Source: DATARH01 sp963746885 (GTDB taxonomy: Bacteria; Pseudomonadota; Alphaproteobacteria; ATCC43930; CGMCC-115725). Taken from it: a DNA stretch of 64,000 bases. Below, piece after piece: positions 28,859-37,385 of the stretch. Location of the stretch: NCBI GenBank assembly GCA_963746885.1, contig CAVVDM010000006.1:124001-188000 (forward strand). Reading direction: 5' to 3'. Each line of letters starts with the position of its first letter. Within the stretch, counting starts at the first letter, position 1. The notes below the pieces were generated by a model, which had not been told where the DNA came from, made no database searches, and saw nothing but the letters and a program-made list of their open reading frames with translations. The translations under genes were made by a program, and so were the position numbers.

Positions 28859-29440
28859 CTAAGAGCACCGCGCTTCGACGAATGCCAGCCCGATGCTGAT
28901 CGGCGCGAGCAGCGCGATCGCCGGCAGCATCGGCCAGCGCAGGACGCCGACGCACAGCACCGTCACGCCGACGATCGCAATGCCGACCGACCCGAGCCTG
29001 CCGTGCGTCACGCTGCGCAGGCCGGTGGCGAGGGTCAGGCCGATCACCGCCGCCGCCGCCCCGTCCAGCATGTGATGCAAGAGGTGGTTGCCGCTGAGCC
29101 CGGCATAGATCACGCCAATCGACAGCACGATCGCGAACGGCCCGGCCAACAGGCCGAACAGGGCCGCCGCCGCGCCGGCGCCGCCGTGCAAGCGCTGGCC
29201 GATCAGGACCGTCATCTTGACGCCATTGGCCCCGGGCATGACCTGGCCGAGGGCGAGCATCGTGAGAAATTCCTGGTCGCCGATCCAACCGCGCCGCAGC
29301 ACCATCTCGCGATGGAGCCAACCGGCCGTGCCGCCGCCGAAAGCGGTGCTGCCGAGCCGCAGGAACGCGGCGAAGATCTGCGCCAAGCCGATCTCGTCGG
29401 GACGAGACAATTCCGTCGCCTTCTCGGACACTCGATCCAT
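28859..29440 (-). CDS. Chromate transporter half-protein (ChrA N-terminal type)
   Basis: About 193 residues: IFAAFLRLGSTAFGGGTAGWLHREMVLRRGWIGDQEFLTMLALGQVMPGANGVKMTVLIGQR carries the first CHR motif (FGG...PGxNxxxxxxxxG). Six membrane helices. The start is uncertain: ATG at 29440 has GAGGA directly upstream, while an ATG at 29470 adds ten residues without a ribosome binding site. Partner of the next gene; chromate efflux or, in some family members, sulfate or other anion transport. Confidence 0.88.
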   Translation of the reverse strand: MDRVSEKATELSRPDEIGLAQIFAAFLRLGSTAFGGGTAGWLHREMVLRRGWIGDQEFLTMLALGQVMPGANGVKMTVLIGQRLHGGAGAAAALFGLLAGPFAIVLSIGVIYAGLSGNHLLHHMLDGAAAAVIGLTLATGLRSVTHGRLGSVGIAIVGVTVLCVGVLRWPMLPAIALLAPISIGLAFVEARCS

Positions 29441-29546
29441 TCCTCGGTCGTTGATCCCGAAACGCGGCATTATGGCGCCGCCGGCGCGTCAGGCGAGAGC
29501 CAAAGCCTCCTTGCCTAACGCGAGCCCCGGCGAGGCCGTGGTTGGC

Positions 29547-31220
29547 TCAAGCCGTCTGGGTCTCGGGGAATCCTGCCACGTCGCCGTGCATGGCCGGTGA
29601 CGCCTTTGGGGGCTGCCACGTTCCGGCGTCGATCTCGGCGATCTGGCGATCGACCGTGGCCACGACAAAGCGGGAGAACGGCCCGAGATGCAGATAGATC
29701 GCGGCCAGGATGCCGACATAGTCGACCGCGCCGGGATTGCGTCGGGCGCAATCGAAAAAGACCTTCAGGAACGGCCATAGGGCCCGCGGCTGCCGCACTG
29801 CGATGCGCGAGACGAGGCGCCACAGCAGTGCGAAATCGCGCAGCGGGATGCCGAGGAGGCGTGGCGGCGGCGCCTCGATGCTGGCGCTTTTGTCCAACAC
29901 CGGCCGGTCGAGCAGCCGGGCCAGCGTCTGCACCCGCCGGTAATAGGCCACCGGCTGATAAATATCGGCGAGAATCGCCCGATAATCCGCCAGGATGTCG
30001 CGGCGCGGCCGGGCAGTCGCAAAATTGAGGCCGCTGGTACTCTGGTCGCCGCCGCCCTCGCTGGCGGCGCGCTGCATCGTGTAGTCGGGCGGAAACAGGC
30101 GCCCTTCCCGCGCCAGCCGGCGGGTCAACTGCGTCGTCGGCAGCGCATAGAGCAGGCCGACCATGCAGAACGGGATCGCCGTCGCCTCGATGCATTCGAT
30201 CATCGCCTCGGCCACCGATTGCTTCTCGCTGTCGAAGCCGACGATGAAGCCGGCGTTCACGAACATGCCGGCCCGGTAGATCTTGTGCACGCTGGCCGCC
30301 AGCGACCGCCTTGTGTTCTGTTTCTTCTGCATCGACACCAGCGTGTCGGTGTCGGGGCTTTCGATGCCGACGAACACGGTGAAGAAATTGGCGGCGCGCA
30401 TCAGCGCCAACAGCGCGTCGTCGTCGGCCAGGTTGATCGACGCCTCGGTCGAAAACTCGAACGGGTAGCCGCGCTCCTTCTGCCAGGCGATCAGGTGCGG
30501 CAGAAACGCCTTCACCGCCTTCTTGTTGCCGATGAAATTATCGTCGACGAAGTCGAGGTGGCCGCGATAGCCGGTATCGTACAGCGTCTGCAATTCGGCC
30601 AGCATCTGCGCCGCATCCTTGACCCGCGGCACGCGGCCGTAGAGCTCTATAATGTCGCAGAATTCGCAGGTGAACGGGCAGCCGCGCGCGAACTGGACGC
30701 CGAAATAGGTGTAATGGCTCGGTGTCAGCAAGTCGAAACGGGGGATCGGGGTCCGCGTGACGTCAACGGCGAACTTCTCGGCCTCGAACACCCCATGCCG
30801 AACGCCGGAATCCCAGGCGGCGATAAAGTCGGCGATGATGCCCTCGGCCTCGCCGAGCACCCGGAAGTCGGCGGCGGCGTAGGCTTCGGGCGAGGAGGTC
30901 ACGTCGGGGCCGCCCACCGCGACGGGCTTGCCCCGCGCCTGCGCCATTGCGATGACGCCGAGCGTGTCGGGCTGCTGCGGCAGCATGCCGCCGGTCATCA
31001 CCAGATCCGCCCAGTCGAGATCGGCCTCGCGCAACTCCTCGGTGTTGCGATTGACGAGGCGGCACTGCCACAAAGCCGGCAGCAATGCCGCCACCGTGAT
31101 CAGGCCGAGCGGCGGGGCCGGAAAGCGTGCGCCATAAACCTCGCACGCGGCGGTAAAATTCCAGAACGACTGGCCGCTGAAGCGCGGCGCAACCAGCAGG
31201 ACCTTGCACACGGATGACAC
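29547..31220 (-). CDS. B12-binding radical SAM protein with DUF4070
   Basis: 557 residues. The N-terminal cobalamin-binding fold (VLLVAPRFSG, PPLGLITVAALLP) is followed by a radical SAM core with the cluster motif CPFTCEFC (FARGCPFTCEFCDIIELYGRVPR) and LDFVDDNFIGN, then a C-terminal DUF4070 region (YRVQTLARLL-type helices). This architecture occurs in the hopanoid methylase HpnP and in many uncharacterised methyltransferases; no hopanoid genes are nearby, so the substrate remains open. Complete, single gene. Confidence 0.88.
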   Translation of the reverse strand: MSSVCKVLLVAPRFSGQSFWNFTAACEVYGARFPAPPLGLITVAALLPALWQCRLVNRNTEELREADLDWADLVMTGGMLPQQPDTLGVIAMAQARGKPVAVGGPDVTSSPEAYAAADFRVLGEAEGIIADFIAAWDSGVRHGVFEAEKFAVDVTRTPIPRFDLLTPSHYTYFGVQFARGCPFTCEFCDIIELYGRVPRVKDAAQMLAELQTLYDTGYRGHLDFVDDNFIGNKKAVKAFLPHLIAWQKERGYPFEFSTEASINLADDDALLALMRAANFFTVFVGIESPDTDTLVSMQKKQNTRRSLAASVHKIYRAGMFVNAGFIVGFDSEKQSVAEAMIECIEATAIPFCMVGLLYALPTTQLTRRLAREGRLFPPDYTMQRAASEGGGDQSTSGLNFATARPRRDILADYRAILADIYQPVAYYRRVQTLARLLDRPVLDKSASIEAPPPRLLGIPLRDFALLWRLVSRIAVRQPRALWPFLKVFFDCARRNPGAVDYVGILAAIYLHLGPFSRFVVATVDRQIAEIDAGTWQPPKASPAMHGDVAGFPETQTA

Positions 31221-31322
31221 CGGCGGCCTCTCTCAAAGCGAGGGATATGCAGCCGGACAAGCCGTGCTGATCGGCGGAAAGGGCGTCGCGGCGCGCGCCG
31301 TCGGTGGCGCGCGAACCCCATC

Positions 31323-32529
31323 CTACGCCATTGCCGCCTCGGCCGCCGGCACGCGTTTCACTTCGTGCGCCTGCAATCGCGGCAAGACCTCGCGGGCGAA
31401 GCGCTCGATCTGCGCCATGTACAGATCCTGCGGCAGGGCGCCGCGGTTGATCGCCAGCTGCACCTGGTTGGCGCCGGCGCTTTCGGCGGCGTCGATGATG
31501 CGCTGGGCGACCTCGTCGGCGGTGCCCATCGGCATCGTCTCGGCCTGCTCCTCAAGCTGCGCCATCGTCAGGTTGCGGAATTCCGAGCGCAGATTGGCGG
31601 CGGCGCGCAGATTTTCGGGGCGCACGTAATCGGTTGAGGCCTGGCTCGAATAGCCGGTCTCACGCTGCTTCTCGGTCTCGGTGAAGTTGCCGTGACTGAA
31701 CAGGGTGCGGTTGAAGTAGAGGATGTGCGGCCCGTATTCTTTCAGCGCCTGCGCCTTCGAATCGGCGACATAGGCGGTGATGCCCAGCGAGAGATGGTCG
31801 GGTGTGATGCGGTGGCCCGCCTGCGCAAGGCAATTCGCGTAATAGCGGATGATGTCGTCGCGCAGGCCGCGCGCGCGGCCGAGCCCCGGCGTGATCGGCA
31901 GGTTGTGGCGGCCGGCGAATTCGATCAACTCCTTGCTGCCGACGACCGGCACCCAGATCGGCGGATGCGGCTGCTTGCACCGGGCGCGGCCATAGGGCGA
32001 CGTCGCGGTAGGACCAGAACCTGCCGTCGTAATTGAAGACCTCCTCGGTCCAGGCGCGGGTGATGATGTCGTAGGCTTCCTCGAAGCGGGCCCGCGAGTC
32101 GGCCAGGAGCACGTTGTGCACCTGATACTCGCGCGGGATGCCGCGGGCGAAGCCGGAGATCAACCGCCCGTTCGACAGGCAATCGATCATCGCCAGTTCC
32201 TCGGCCAGGCGCAGCGGCTCGTGCAGCGGCAAAAGGTTGCCGTAGATCAGCAGCTTCAGGCGCTTGGTGCGCTGCGCCGCGGCGGCGGCCATCAGGTTCG
32301 GGCTGTTCATCAGCCCGTAGGGCGAGCAATGGTGTTCATTGAACCCGACGCCGTCATAGCCGAAATGGTCGAGCGCCTCCCAGGCGTCGAGGTGCTCCTG
32401 ATAGGTGCGCACCGCCGTCGCGGCATCGAAATGCCGCTTCGCCAGCGGGTACGGCAACTCGGTCTCGCCGCCTTTCAGGTGGTCGAGATTGGCGTCATAG
32501 GCCAAGAGGTCGAAGACAAACACTTTCAT
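31323..32529 (-). CDS. LLM-class flavin-dependent oxidoreductase (luciferase-like), one frameshift
   Basis: About 400 residues, bacterial luciferase-like TIM barrel: MKVFVFDLLAYDANLDHL, YDGVGFNEHHCSPYGLMNSPNLMAAAAA, YGNLLPLHEPLRLAEELAMIDCLSNGRLISGFARGIPREY. One indel near 31983 joins WPRP to CKQPHPPIWVPVVGSKELIEFAGRHN. The 'NEHH' motif and 'R...GRGxxxxE'-like segment mark the alkanesulfonate monooxygenase/luciferase family. It begins with an ATGA overlap with the MFS stop, so the transporter and the monooxygenase are co-expressed. Reduced flavin must come from a separate reductase. Confidence 0.88.
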
Positions 32530-33950
32530 GGCGCAACCTCTCCCATCGCGAGACGTTCGGCCCGGTGGCCGCGAAAGCGCAGCAGCGCCGTCGCCACCGC
32601 CGCGATGATGGCAAAGATGCAGGCGCTCAAAAAGATGTGCAGCGGCTTGACGCCGATCTCCAGCAAAAAGCCGCCCAAGGCCGGCGCCGCAATGCCGCCG
32701 AGCCGGCCGATGCCGAGCGCCCAACCGATGCCGGTGGTGCGCATGCGGGCCGGGTAGAGCATGCCGGCCGCCGCGTTGGCGCCGTCCTGGCTGCCGATGA
32801 TCGTCATGCCGGCGAGGAACAGTACGACAAGCAGCACCGCATAAGGCATCGCAACCAGCGCGATCAGCGCAATGAAGACCGCACCGACAGCGTAATGCAG
32901 CGCGAGCGACCGCTCCGGGCCGGCGCGGTCGATCAGGTAGCCGAGGTAGAACACCGCGAAAATTCCGCCGAGATCCCTCAGACTAGAGGCAAACACCGCG
33001 CCGGCTTTGGTCAGGCCGATCAGATGCAGCACCGTCGGCATCCAATAAGCGAACAGGAACAGGTTCATCAGGCTGGAGAAGAACACGATCCACAGCAAGA
33101 CGGTCTGCAACGCGCGGCCCTCGCCGAACAGCATCGCGATCGGATTGCTTGCGGCGATGTCGATAGGCTGCGCCGCGCCCGGAATATGAACCACGCCGAG
33201 GCGATCGAGCACCGCCCGATGGTGCGGCGCAAGCTCGGCGCGCTGCGCCAGAAAGCGCGGCGATTCCGGCAGCCACACCGCCATGACCAGCAGCAGCACC
33301 AGCGGGAAGGCGCCACCCAGAACGAAGATGATTTGCCACCCCTGCGAAGGGGCAACGATAGAAACAATAATCGGAAAGCCGTTGGCGTGTGCCAGGAAAG
33401 GAAGTACAAAAACGATGCCCTGGTTGGCGGAAACCAGGATAGCAGAAATAAGCAGGCCGCCGACGAAGCTGCCGAGCGGCGCCCCGGTGAAGCTGATCAT
33501 GATCATCGTCGCGCGCAGGCGCTGCGGCGTGTAGTCGCCGGTCAGCGCCACCGTGCCGGAAAACGCGCCGCCGATGCCGACGCCGGTGAAGAAGCGCATC
33601 GCGCTCAACATCGACAGCGAGCCGGCGGCGGCGCTGAGCAGCGAGGCGACGCCAAAGATCGCGATGCTGCCGAGCAGCAATGGCCGGCGCCCGAAGCGGT
33701 CGCCGATCGGCCCCGACGCCAGCGCGCCGACCATGATGCCGATGCTCGACCACATGAAGGCGGTCGAAAACGCATGCGGCGGCAAGTGCCATTGGTCGAT
33801 CAGCGACGGCACCGCCCAGCCGATCGAGTTGATGTCGTAGCCGTCGCACATCTGAATCAGCGTGCAGATCGCGATGACCCGGATCTGCAAGGCGCCGATT
33901 TTCTGGTTTTCCAGCGCCGTTTCGGTCGCCGACAAGGTTGCCGGGGCCAT
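32526..33950 (-). CDS. MFS transporter, aromatic acid:H+ symporter-like
   Basis: 474 residues with twelve membrane segments. The MFS motif is in ASGPIGDRFGRRPLLLG, and 'CDGYDINSIGWAVPSL' after helix 1 plus ESPRFLAQR in the central loop are typical of the AAHS/PcaK branch. The substrate is probably a small organic acid. The start at 33950 (MAPATLSATE) has GGAGGG upstream. A stretch around 33345-33430 (central region SANQGIVFVLPFLAHANGFPIIVSIVAPSQ) is less GC-rich and looks like an insertion compared with the usual length between helices 5 and 6. Confidence 0.88.
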   Translation of the reverse strand: MAPATLSATETALENQKIGALQIRVIAICTLIQMCDGYDINSIGWAVPSLIDQWHLPPHAFSTAFMWSSIGIMVGALASGPIGDRFGRRPLLLGSIAIFGVASLLSAAAGSLSMLSAMRFFTGVGIGGAFSGTVALTGDYTPQRLRATMIMISFTGAPLGSFVGGLLISAILVSANQGIVFVLPFLAHANGFPIIVSIVAPSQGWQIIFVLGGAFPLVLLLVMAVWLPESPRFLAQRAELAPHHRAVLDRLGVVHIPGAAQPIDIAASNPIAMLFGEGRALQTVLLWIVFFSSLMNLFLFAYWMPTVLHLIGLTKAGAVFASSLRDLGGIFAVFYLGYLIDRAGPERSLALHYAVGAVFIALIALVAMPYAVLLVVLFLAGMTIIGSQDGANAAAGMLYPARMRTTGIGWALGIGRLGGIAAPALGGFLLEIGVKPLHIFLSACIFAIIAAVATALLRFRGHRAERLAMGEVAP

Positions 33951-34064
33951 TTCCGCCCTCCCGCGTTTTCTCCCGCCCAGCCGTGTTGCATTTCCCTGCC
34001 GCCTGCGCAAGCCTCACGTCGAGCCCTTGGAACACCCCTGGGGGCGAACACTCGGAGATCGCCG

Positions 34065-35192
34065 ATGACCACCCGCCCGCCCGCCGAAATCGGCATGTCG
34101 CTCGACGAGGTCGACACCCCGGCATTGGTCATCGACCTCGACCCCTTCGAGCGCAATCTGCGCCGCCTCGCCGACCGGGTGCGGGGCACCGGCGTGCGCC
34201 TGCGGCCGCATGCAAAGACGCACAAATGCCCGGTTATCGCGCTGAAACAGATCGAGTTGGGCGCGGTCGGCGTGTGCGTCCAGAAGGTCAGCGAGGCCGA
34301 GGCGATGGTCTATGGCGGGGTGCGCGACGTGCTCGTCACCAACGAGGTGGTCGGCCGCCAGAAGCTGCGGCATCTGATGGCACTGGCGCACACCGCGCGG
34401 GTCGGGGTGTGCGTCGACGATCCCTTGCAGATCGCCGACCTGGAGGCGGCGGCGAGCGAAGCCGGACTGGCCAGCCTGCCGGTGCATGTCGAAATCAACA
34501 TGGGCGGCAACCGCTGCGGCGTCGAGCCGGGCCGGCCGGCGCTCGATCTGGCTCGCCGCATCGGCGAGACGCGGCATCTCAGCTTCGCCGGATTGCAGGC
34601 CTATCACGGCTCGGCACAGCATCTGCGCGGCTGGAGCGAGCGGCAGCAGGCGATCGCCGGCGCGGTCGACAAGGCGGCGATGACCCGCGACCTGCTGCTT
34701 GCCCACGGGATCGCCTGCCCCAACATCACCGGCGCCGGCACCGGCACCTTCGAGTTCGAGGCCGGGAGCGGCGTCTACACCGAGCTGCAATGCGGCTCGT
34801 ATATTTTCATGGACGCCGATTACGGCCGCAATCTCGACCCCGACGGGGCGCCGACCCGCGCCTTCGAGCCGAGCCTCTTTGTGTGGGCGACGGTGATGAG
34901 CCGGCCGACCGAGGAGCGCGCCATCGTCGACGCCGGATTGAAGGCGCTGGCCTTCGATTCCGGCCCGCCGAGCGTGTGGGATGAGCCCGCCGCGACCTAC
35001 GAGCGCGCCTCCGACGAGCACGGCCGCCTCGCCATCACGGCGGCGACAAACCGTCTCAAGCTCGGCGACAAGGTGCGCCTCGTCCCCGGCCATTGCGACC
35101 CGACGGTCAACCTCTACGACTGGTACGTCGCGGTGCGCGGCGAGCGGGTCGAAGCCGTGTGGCCGATCACCGCGCGCGGTGCCGTCTATTGA
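34065..35192 (+). CDS. D-threonine aldolase/DSD1-family PLP enzyme
   Basis: 375 residues. Alanine-racemase-like N-terminal barrel with the PLP lysine in RLRPHAKTHKCPVIA (fold type III; H-x-K-T-H-K is the D-threonine aldolase/D-serine dehydratase motif) and a D-serine-dehydratase-like C-terminal domain with the metal-binding VPGHCDPTVNLYDWYVAVRG (His and Cys). Catalyses either D-threonine retro-aldol cleavage or D-serine/3-hydroxyaspartate dehydration. GGAG lies eight bases before the ATG. It is divergent from the MFS gene with 114 bases between. Confidence 0.92.
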   Translation: MTTRPPAEIGMSLDEVDTPALVIDLDPFERNLRRLADRVRGTGVRLRPHAKTHKCPVIALKQIELGAVGVCVQKVSEAEAMVYGGVRDVLVTNEVVGRQKLRHLMALAHTARVGVCVDDPLQIADLEAAASEAGLASLPVHVEINMGGNRCGVEPGRPALDLARRIGETRHLSFAGLQAYHGSAQHLRGWSERQQAIAGAVDKAAMTRDLLLAHGIACPNITGAGTGTFEFEAGSGVYTELQCGSYIFMDADYGRNLDPDGAPTRAFEPSLFVWATVMSRPTEERAIVDAGLKALAFDSGPPSVWDEPAATYERASDEHGRLAITAATNRLKLGDKVRLVPGHCDPTVNLYDWYVAVRGERVEAVWPITARGAVY

Positions 35193-35207
35193 CCGACCTC
35201 CTATCGA

Positions 35208-36062
35208 TCACCCCTCGCTGAACAGCAGGATCGTGCCGTTGGCTGCCTCGGCCGGGACCGCGAGACGGCCGTCGGGCAGCTCGTCGAAGGCGATCTGCCA
35301 TTGCGTCAGGTAGTCCGCGGTCTGGTCGCGCTTGCTGACGGCGAGTTCGAGCGCGGCGATGCCAGGCACCGGGAAATCCGGGTCGAGATCGACGCCCGGG
35401 TGCATCGTCTCGAAATCGTCGGGGGTCGCGAACAGCAGGCGATGCGGCCCGCACCGCACCGCGGCGAGCGCATCGGTGGTGGTGACCTCGTGCAGCCCGA
35501 ACAGGCGGTCATAGGCCGGCAGCAGCGGCGCCGTCTCGGCGACGATGACGGTGATGCCGCGCAGCCCCACGGCGCCGTTCGGGTGGACCAGCCATTCCGG
35601 GCGGCGCACCAGCTCCGGCGTCAGGTGGCCGCACACAAAGCAGTCGAGCGCCGGACTCTCCTCCGCCGGCAGGGCGATCAGCGCGAAGCGCGGCACCACC
35701 GTGCCCTCGGGCAGTTCGAGCTGGCGGCCGAGCGCGCGCGGCTCGGACGGGTGGAGGCCGAGCGCCGCGAGCGCGGCGGCGGCGTCCTCGGCGGTTTTCG
35801 CCGGGGCGAAGGCGAGCGCCATCGCGCCCTCGCGGCGCGCGAGAAACGTTTCGAGCGGGCGCGCGTCGCCGTCCGGCTCGGCGACGCCCAGCAGCTCCAG
35901 ATAGTCGCGGGCAAACATGATGCAGTAATTGGCGGTGGGCTGGCCAAGATGACGCCCGCGCGGCGTCAGCGTGAAGCCGAGACGGGTCCAGCCCATGCGG
36001 GCATGTTCGAGATCGCGCACCCCGACGATGACATGGTCGATCCCCGCCAGGCCATTGCGCAT
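35208..36062 (-). CDS. VOC-family glyoxalase-like protein
   Basis: 284 residues of the Glyoxalase_3-like branch: GIDHVIVGVRDLEHARMGWTRLGFTLTPRGRHLGQPTANYCIMFARDYLELLGV, and a second half LRGITVIVAETAPLLPAYDRLFGLHEV. Metal ligands His (GIDHVIV) and Glu (YLELLG) are present. The start at 36062 has GGAGGG upstream. Activity unknown. Confidence 0.82.
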   Translation of the reverse strand: MRNGLAGIDHVIVGVRDLEHARMGWTRLGFTLTPRGRHLGQPTANYCIMFARDYLELLGVAEPDGDARPLETFLARREGAMALAFAPAKTAEDAAAALAALGLHPSEPRALGRQLELPEGTVVPRFALIALPAEESPALDCFVCGHLTPELVRRPEWLVHPNGAVGLRGITVIVAETAPLLPAYDRLFGLHEVTTTDALAAVRCGPHRLLFATPDDFETMHPGVDLDPDFPVPGIAALELAVSKRDQTADYLTQWQIAFDELPDGRLAVPAEAANGTILLFSEG

Positions 36063-36127
36063 CACCGGTCCCTCCACTTGCCGAACGGCATCGACCTTAC
36101 GGGAAGTCACGCGGTTGCCGCACCAAT

Positions 36128-36619
36128 TCAATAAATTGACGCCACCACCAGCGACACGACGGACAAGACGAAGACTGCACCCCAGACCGCGATGGTGGTG
36201 GGAATCGGCGCAAGCCTGCCGTGCAGCGCCGGAAGCCGCGCCCAAACCGCATAAAACGCGATCAACAGCGGCAACAGGGCCGGCTCAACGATCGGCAGGT
36301 TGCGATGCCGCGAATAGAAATCGCCGCTGACCAGTAATGCGGCGCCGGCCAACGGCTGCAGGACAAGCAGGAAAATCCAGGCACGACGCGGCGCTTGTCC
36401 CATCACGCTGCAAACGATCAGCATCACGCTCAGCGCGATCCACAGGCCGGCGGTCAACCCCAGCCAGGCGAACGCTGCGCTGATCGCCGCCTCGCCACCT
36501 GCCCCGGACGGCTTGATGGCCAGCAGCATGCCAACATAGAAAACCCCCGCGAGCGCGAGCAGCACGATCGTCTCGATCGGAAACGATCGGCGCGGGGTCG
36601 GCAGTGGATCGATCGCCAT
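36128..36619 (-). CDS. Four-helix integral membrane protein of unknown function
   Basis: About 163 residues: four or five hydrophobic segments (TIVLLALAGVFYVGMLLA, AFAWLGLTAGLWIALSVMLIVCSV, AWIFLLVLQPLAGAALLV, TTIAVWGAVFVLSVVSLVVASIY). No motif recognised. It starts 28 bases after the TPR gene stop on the same strand and may be its operon partner. Confidence 0.65.
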   Translation of the reverse strand: MAIDPLPTPRRSFPIETIVLLALAGVFYVGMLLAIKPSGAGGEAAISAAFAWLGLTAGLWIALSVMLIVCSVMGQAPRRAWIFLLVLQPLAGAALLVSGDFYSRHRNLPIVEPALLPLLIAFYAVWARLPALHGRLAPIPTTIAVWGAVFVLSVVSLVVASIY

Positions 36620-36647
36620 CGCATCGATGACCTCTAAAATCGCGTCG

Positions 36648-37304
36648 CTAGGGCATGCCGTCCCAGTGCATCGCCTCGAGGATCGCGACGGCGGCGCGGG
36701 TCGCCGGGTCGTCGGCGCCGCGCGCCCGCTTCTGCGTCTCGACCAGCTGGCATTGCAGCCAGTAGGCCTCGCCGCGCTCGCCGAATTGCCACAGGATCGC
36801 GGCAAGGTTGCCGACCGCGGTCAGCGTGTCGCTGTCGGCCTCGCCGAGAGCCTGGTGGGATGTCGCGATGACGTCTTCGAGCAGGGCGCGGGCGCCGGCG
36901 AGATCGCCCTGCGCCGCGACGGTGCCGCCCAGATTGTTGCGCGCCCGCAATGTGTCGCGCCCGCTATCGCCCCATGCCGCCGGCGCCAATGCGACGATAT
37001 GCTCCTGCAGGCGGCGCGCCTCGGCGAGATCGCCCAGCGCGCCGATCGTCGTCGCCAGCTTGCCGAGCGCCTTCAGCGTGTCGCCGTGCACCTCGCCCAA
37101 GGCCCGCCGCCGCGCCGCGACGACATGCTCCTCCACCTCGCGCCCTTCGGCCAGCCGTCCGCGTGCCCACAGCATCTCGGCGAGGTCGAGCATCTCGGCC
37201 AGCGTATCCGGGTGCTCGTCGCCGAGGCTGTCGCGCGATGCCGCGACGCGCTGTTGCTGCTCGGCCAAGGTCGGCTGACGGGCGGGTTGCGACGGCTCGC
37301 TCAT
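36648..37304 (-). CDS. Tetratricopeptide repeat protein (kinesin-light-chain-like TPR)
   Basis: 218 residues with four TPR_10/TPR_12-type repeats of about 42 residues: SLGDEHPDTLAEMLDLAEMLWARGRLAEGREVEEHVV, ALGEVHGDTLKALGKLATTIGALGDLAEARRLQEHIV, ...GRDTLRARNNLGGTVAAQGDLAGARALLEDVI, ALGEADSDTLTAVGNLAAILWQFGERGEAYWLQ. A protein-interaction scaffold; the partner is unknown. The ATG at 37304 is chosen because the open frame continues upstream only antisense to the aconitase-family gene. Confidence 0.85.
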   Translation of the reverse strand: MSEPSQPARQPTLAEQQQRVAASRDSLGDEHPDTLAEMLDLAEMLWARGRLAEGREVEEHVVAARRRALGEVHGDTLKALGKLATTIGALGDLAEARRLQEHIVALAPAAWGDSGRDTLRARNNLGGTVAAQGDLAGARALLEDVIATSHQALGEADSDTLTAVGNLAAILWQFGERGEAYWLQCQLVETQKRARGADDPATRAAVAILEAMHWDGMP

Positions 37305-37385
37305 CGCACCAGCCTGCCGCCGAACGCTGTGCGCGGCAAGCCGCTCATGTAAGATGTGCGTGGGCGCACCGGGGAGGCACCGCCA

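Noticed and set aside
29547..31220. Hopanoid C-2 methylase HpnP
   Set aside because: The domain layout is similar, but no hopanoid genes are nearby and DUF4070 radical-SAM proteins are a wide family, so no symbol was given.
32565..35192. An 875-residue open frame on the plus strand
   Set aside because: The first two thirds are antisense to the MFS gene and Arg/His/Gln-rich, as expected of reverse reading of GC-rich code. Only the part from 34065 encodes a real protein (the D-threonine aldolase-like enzyme).
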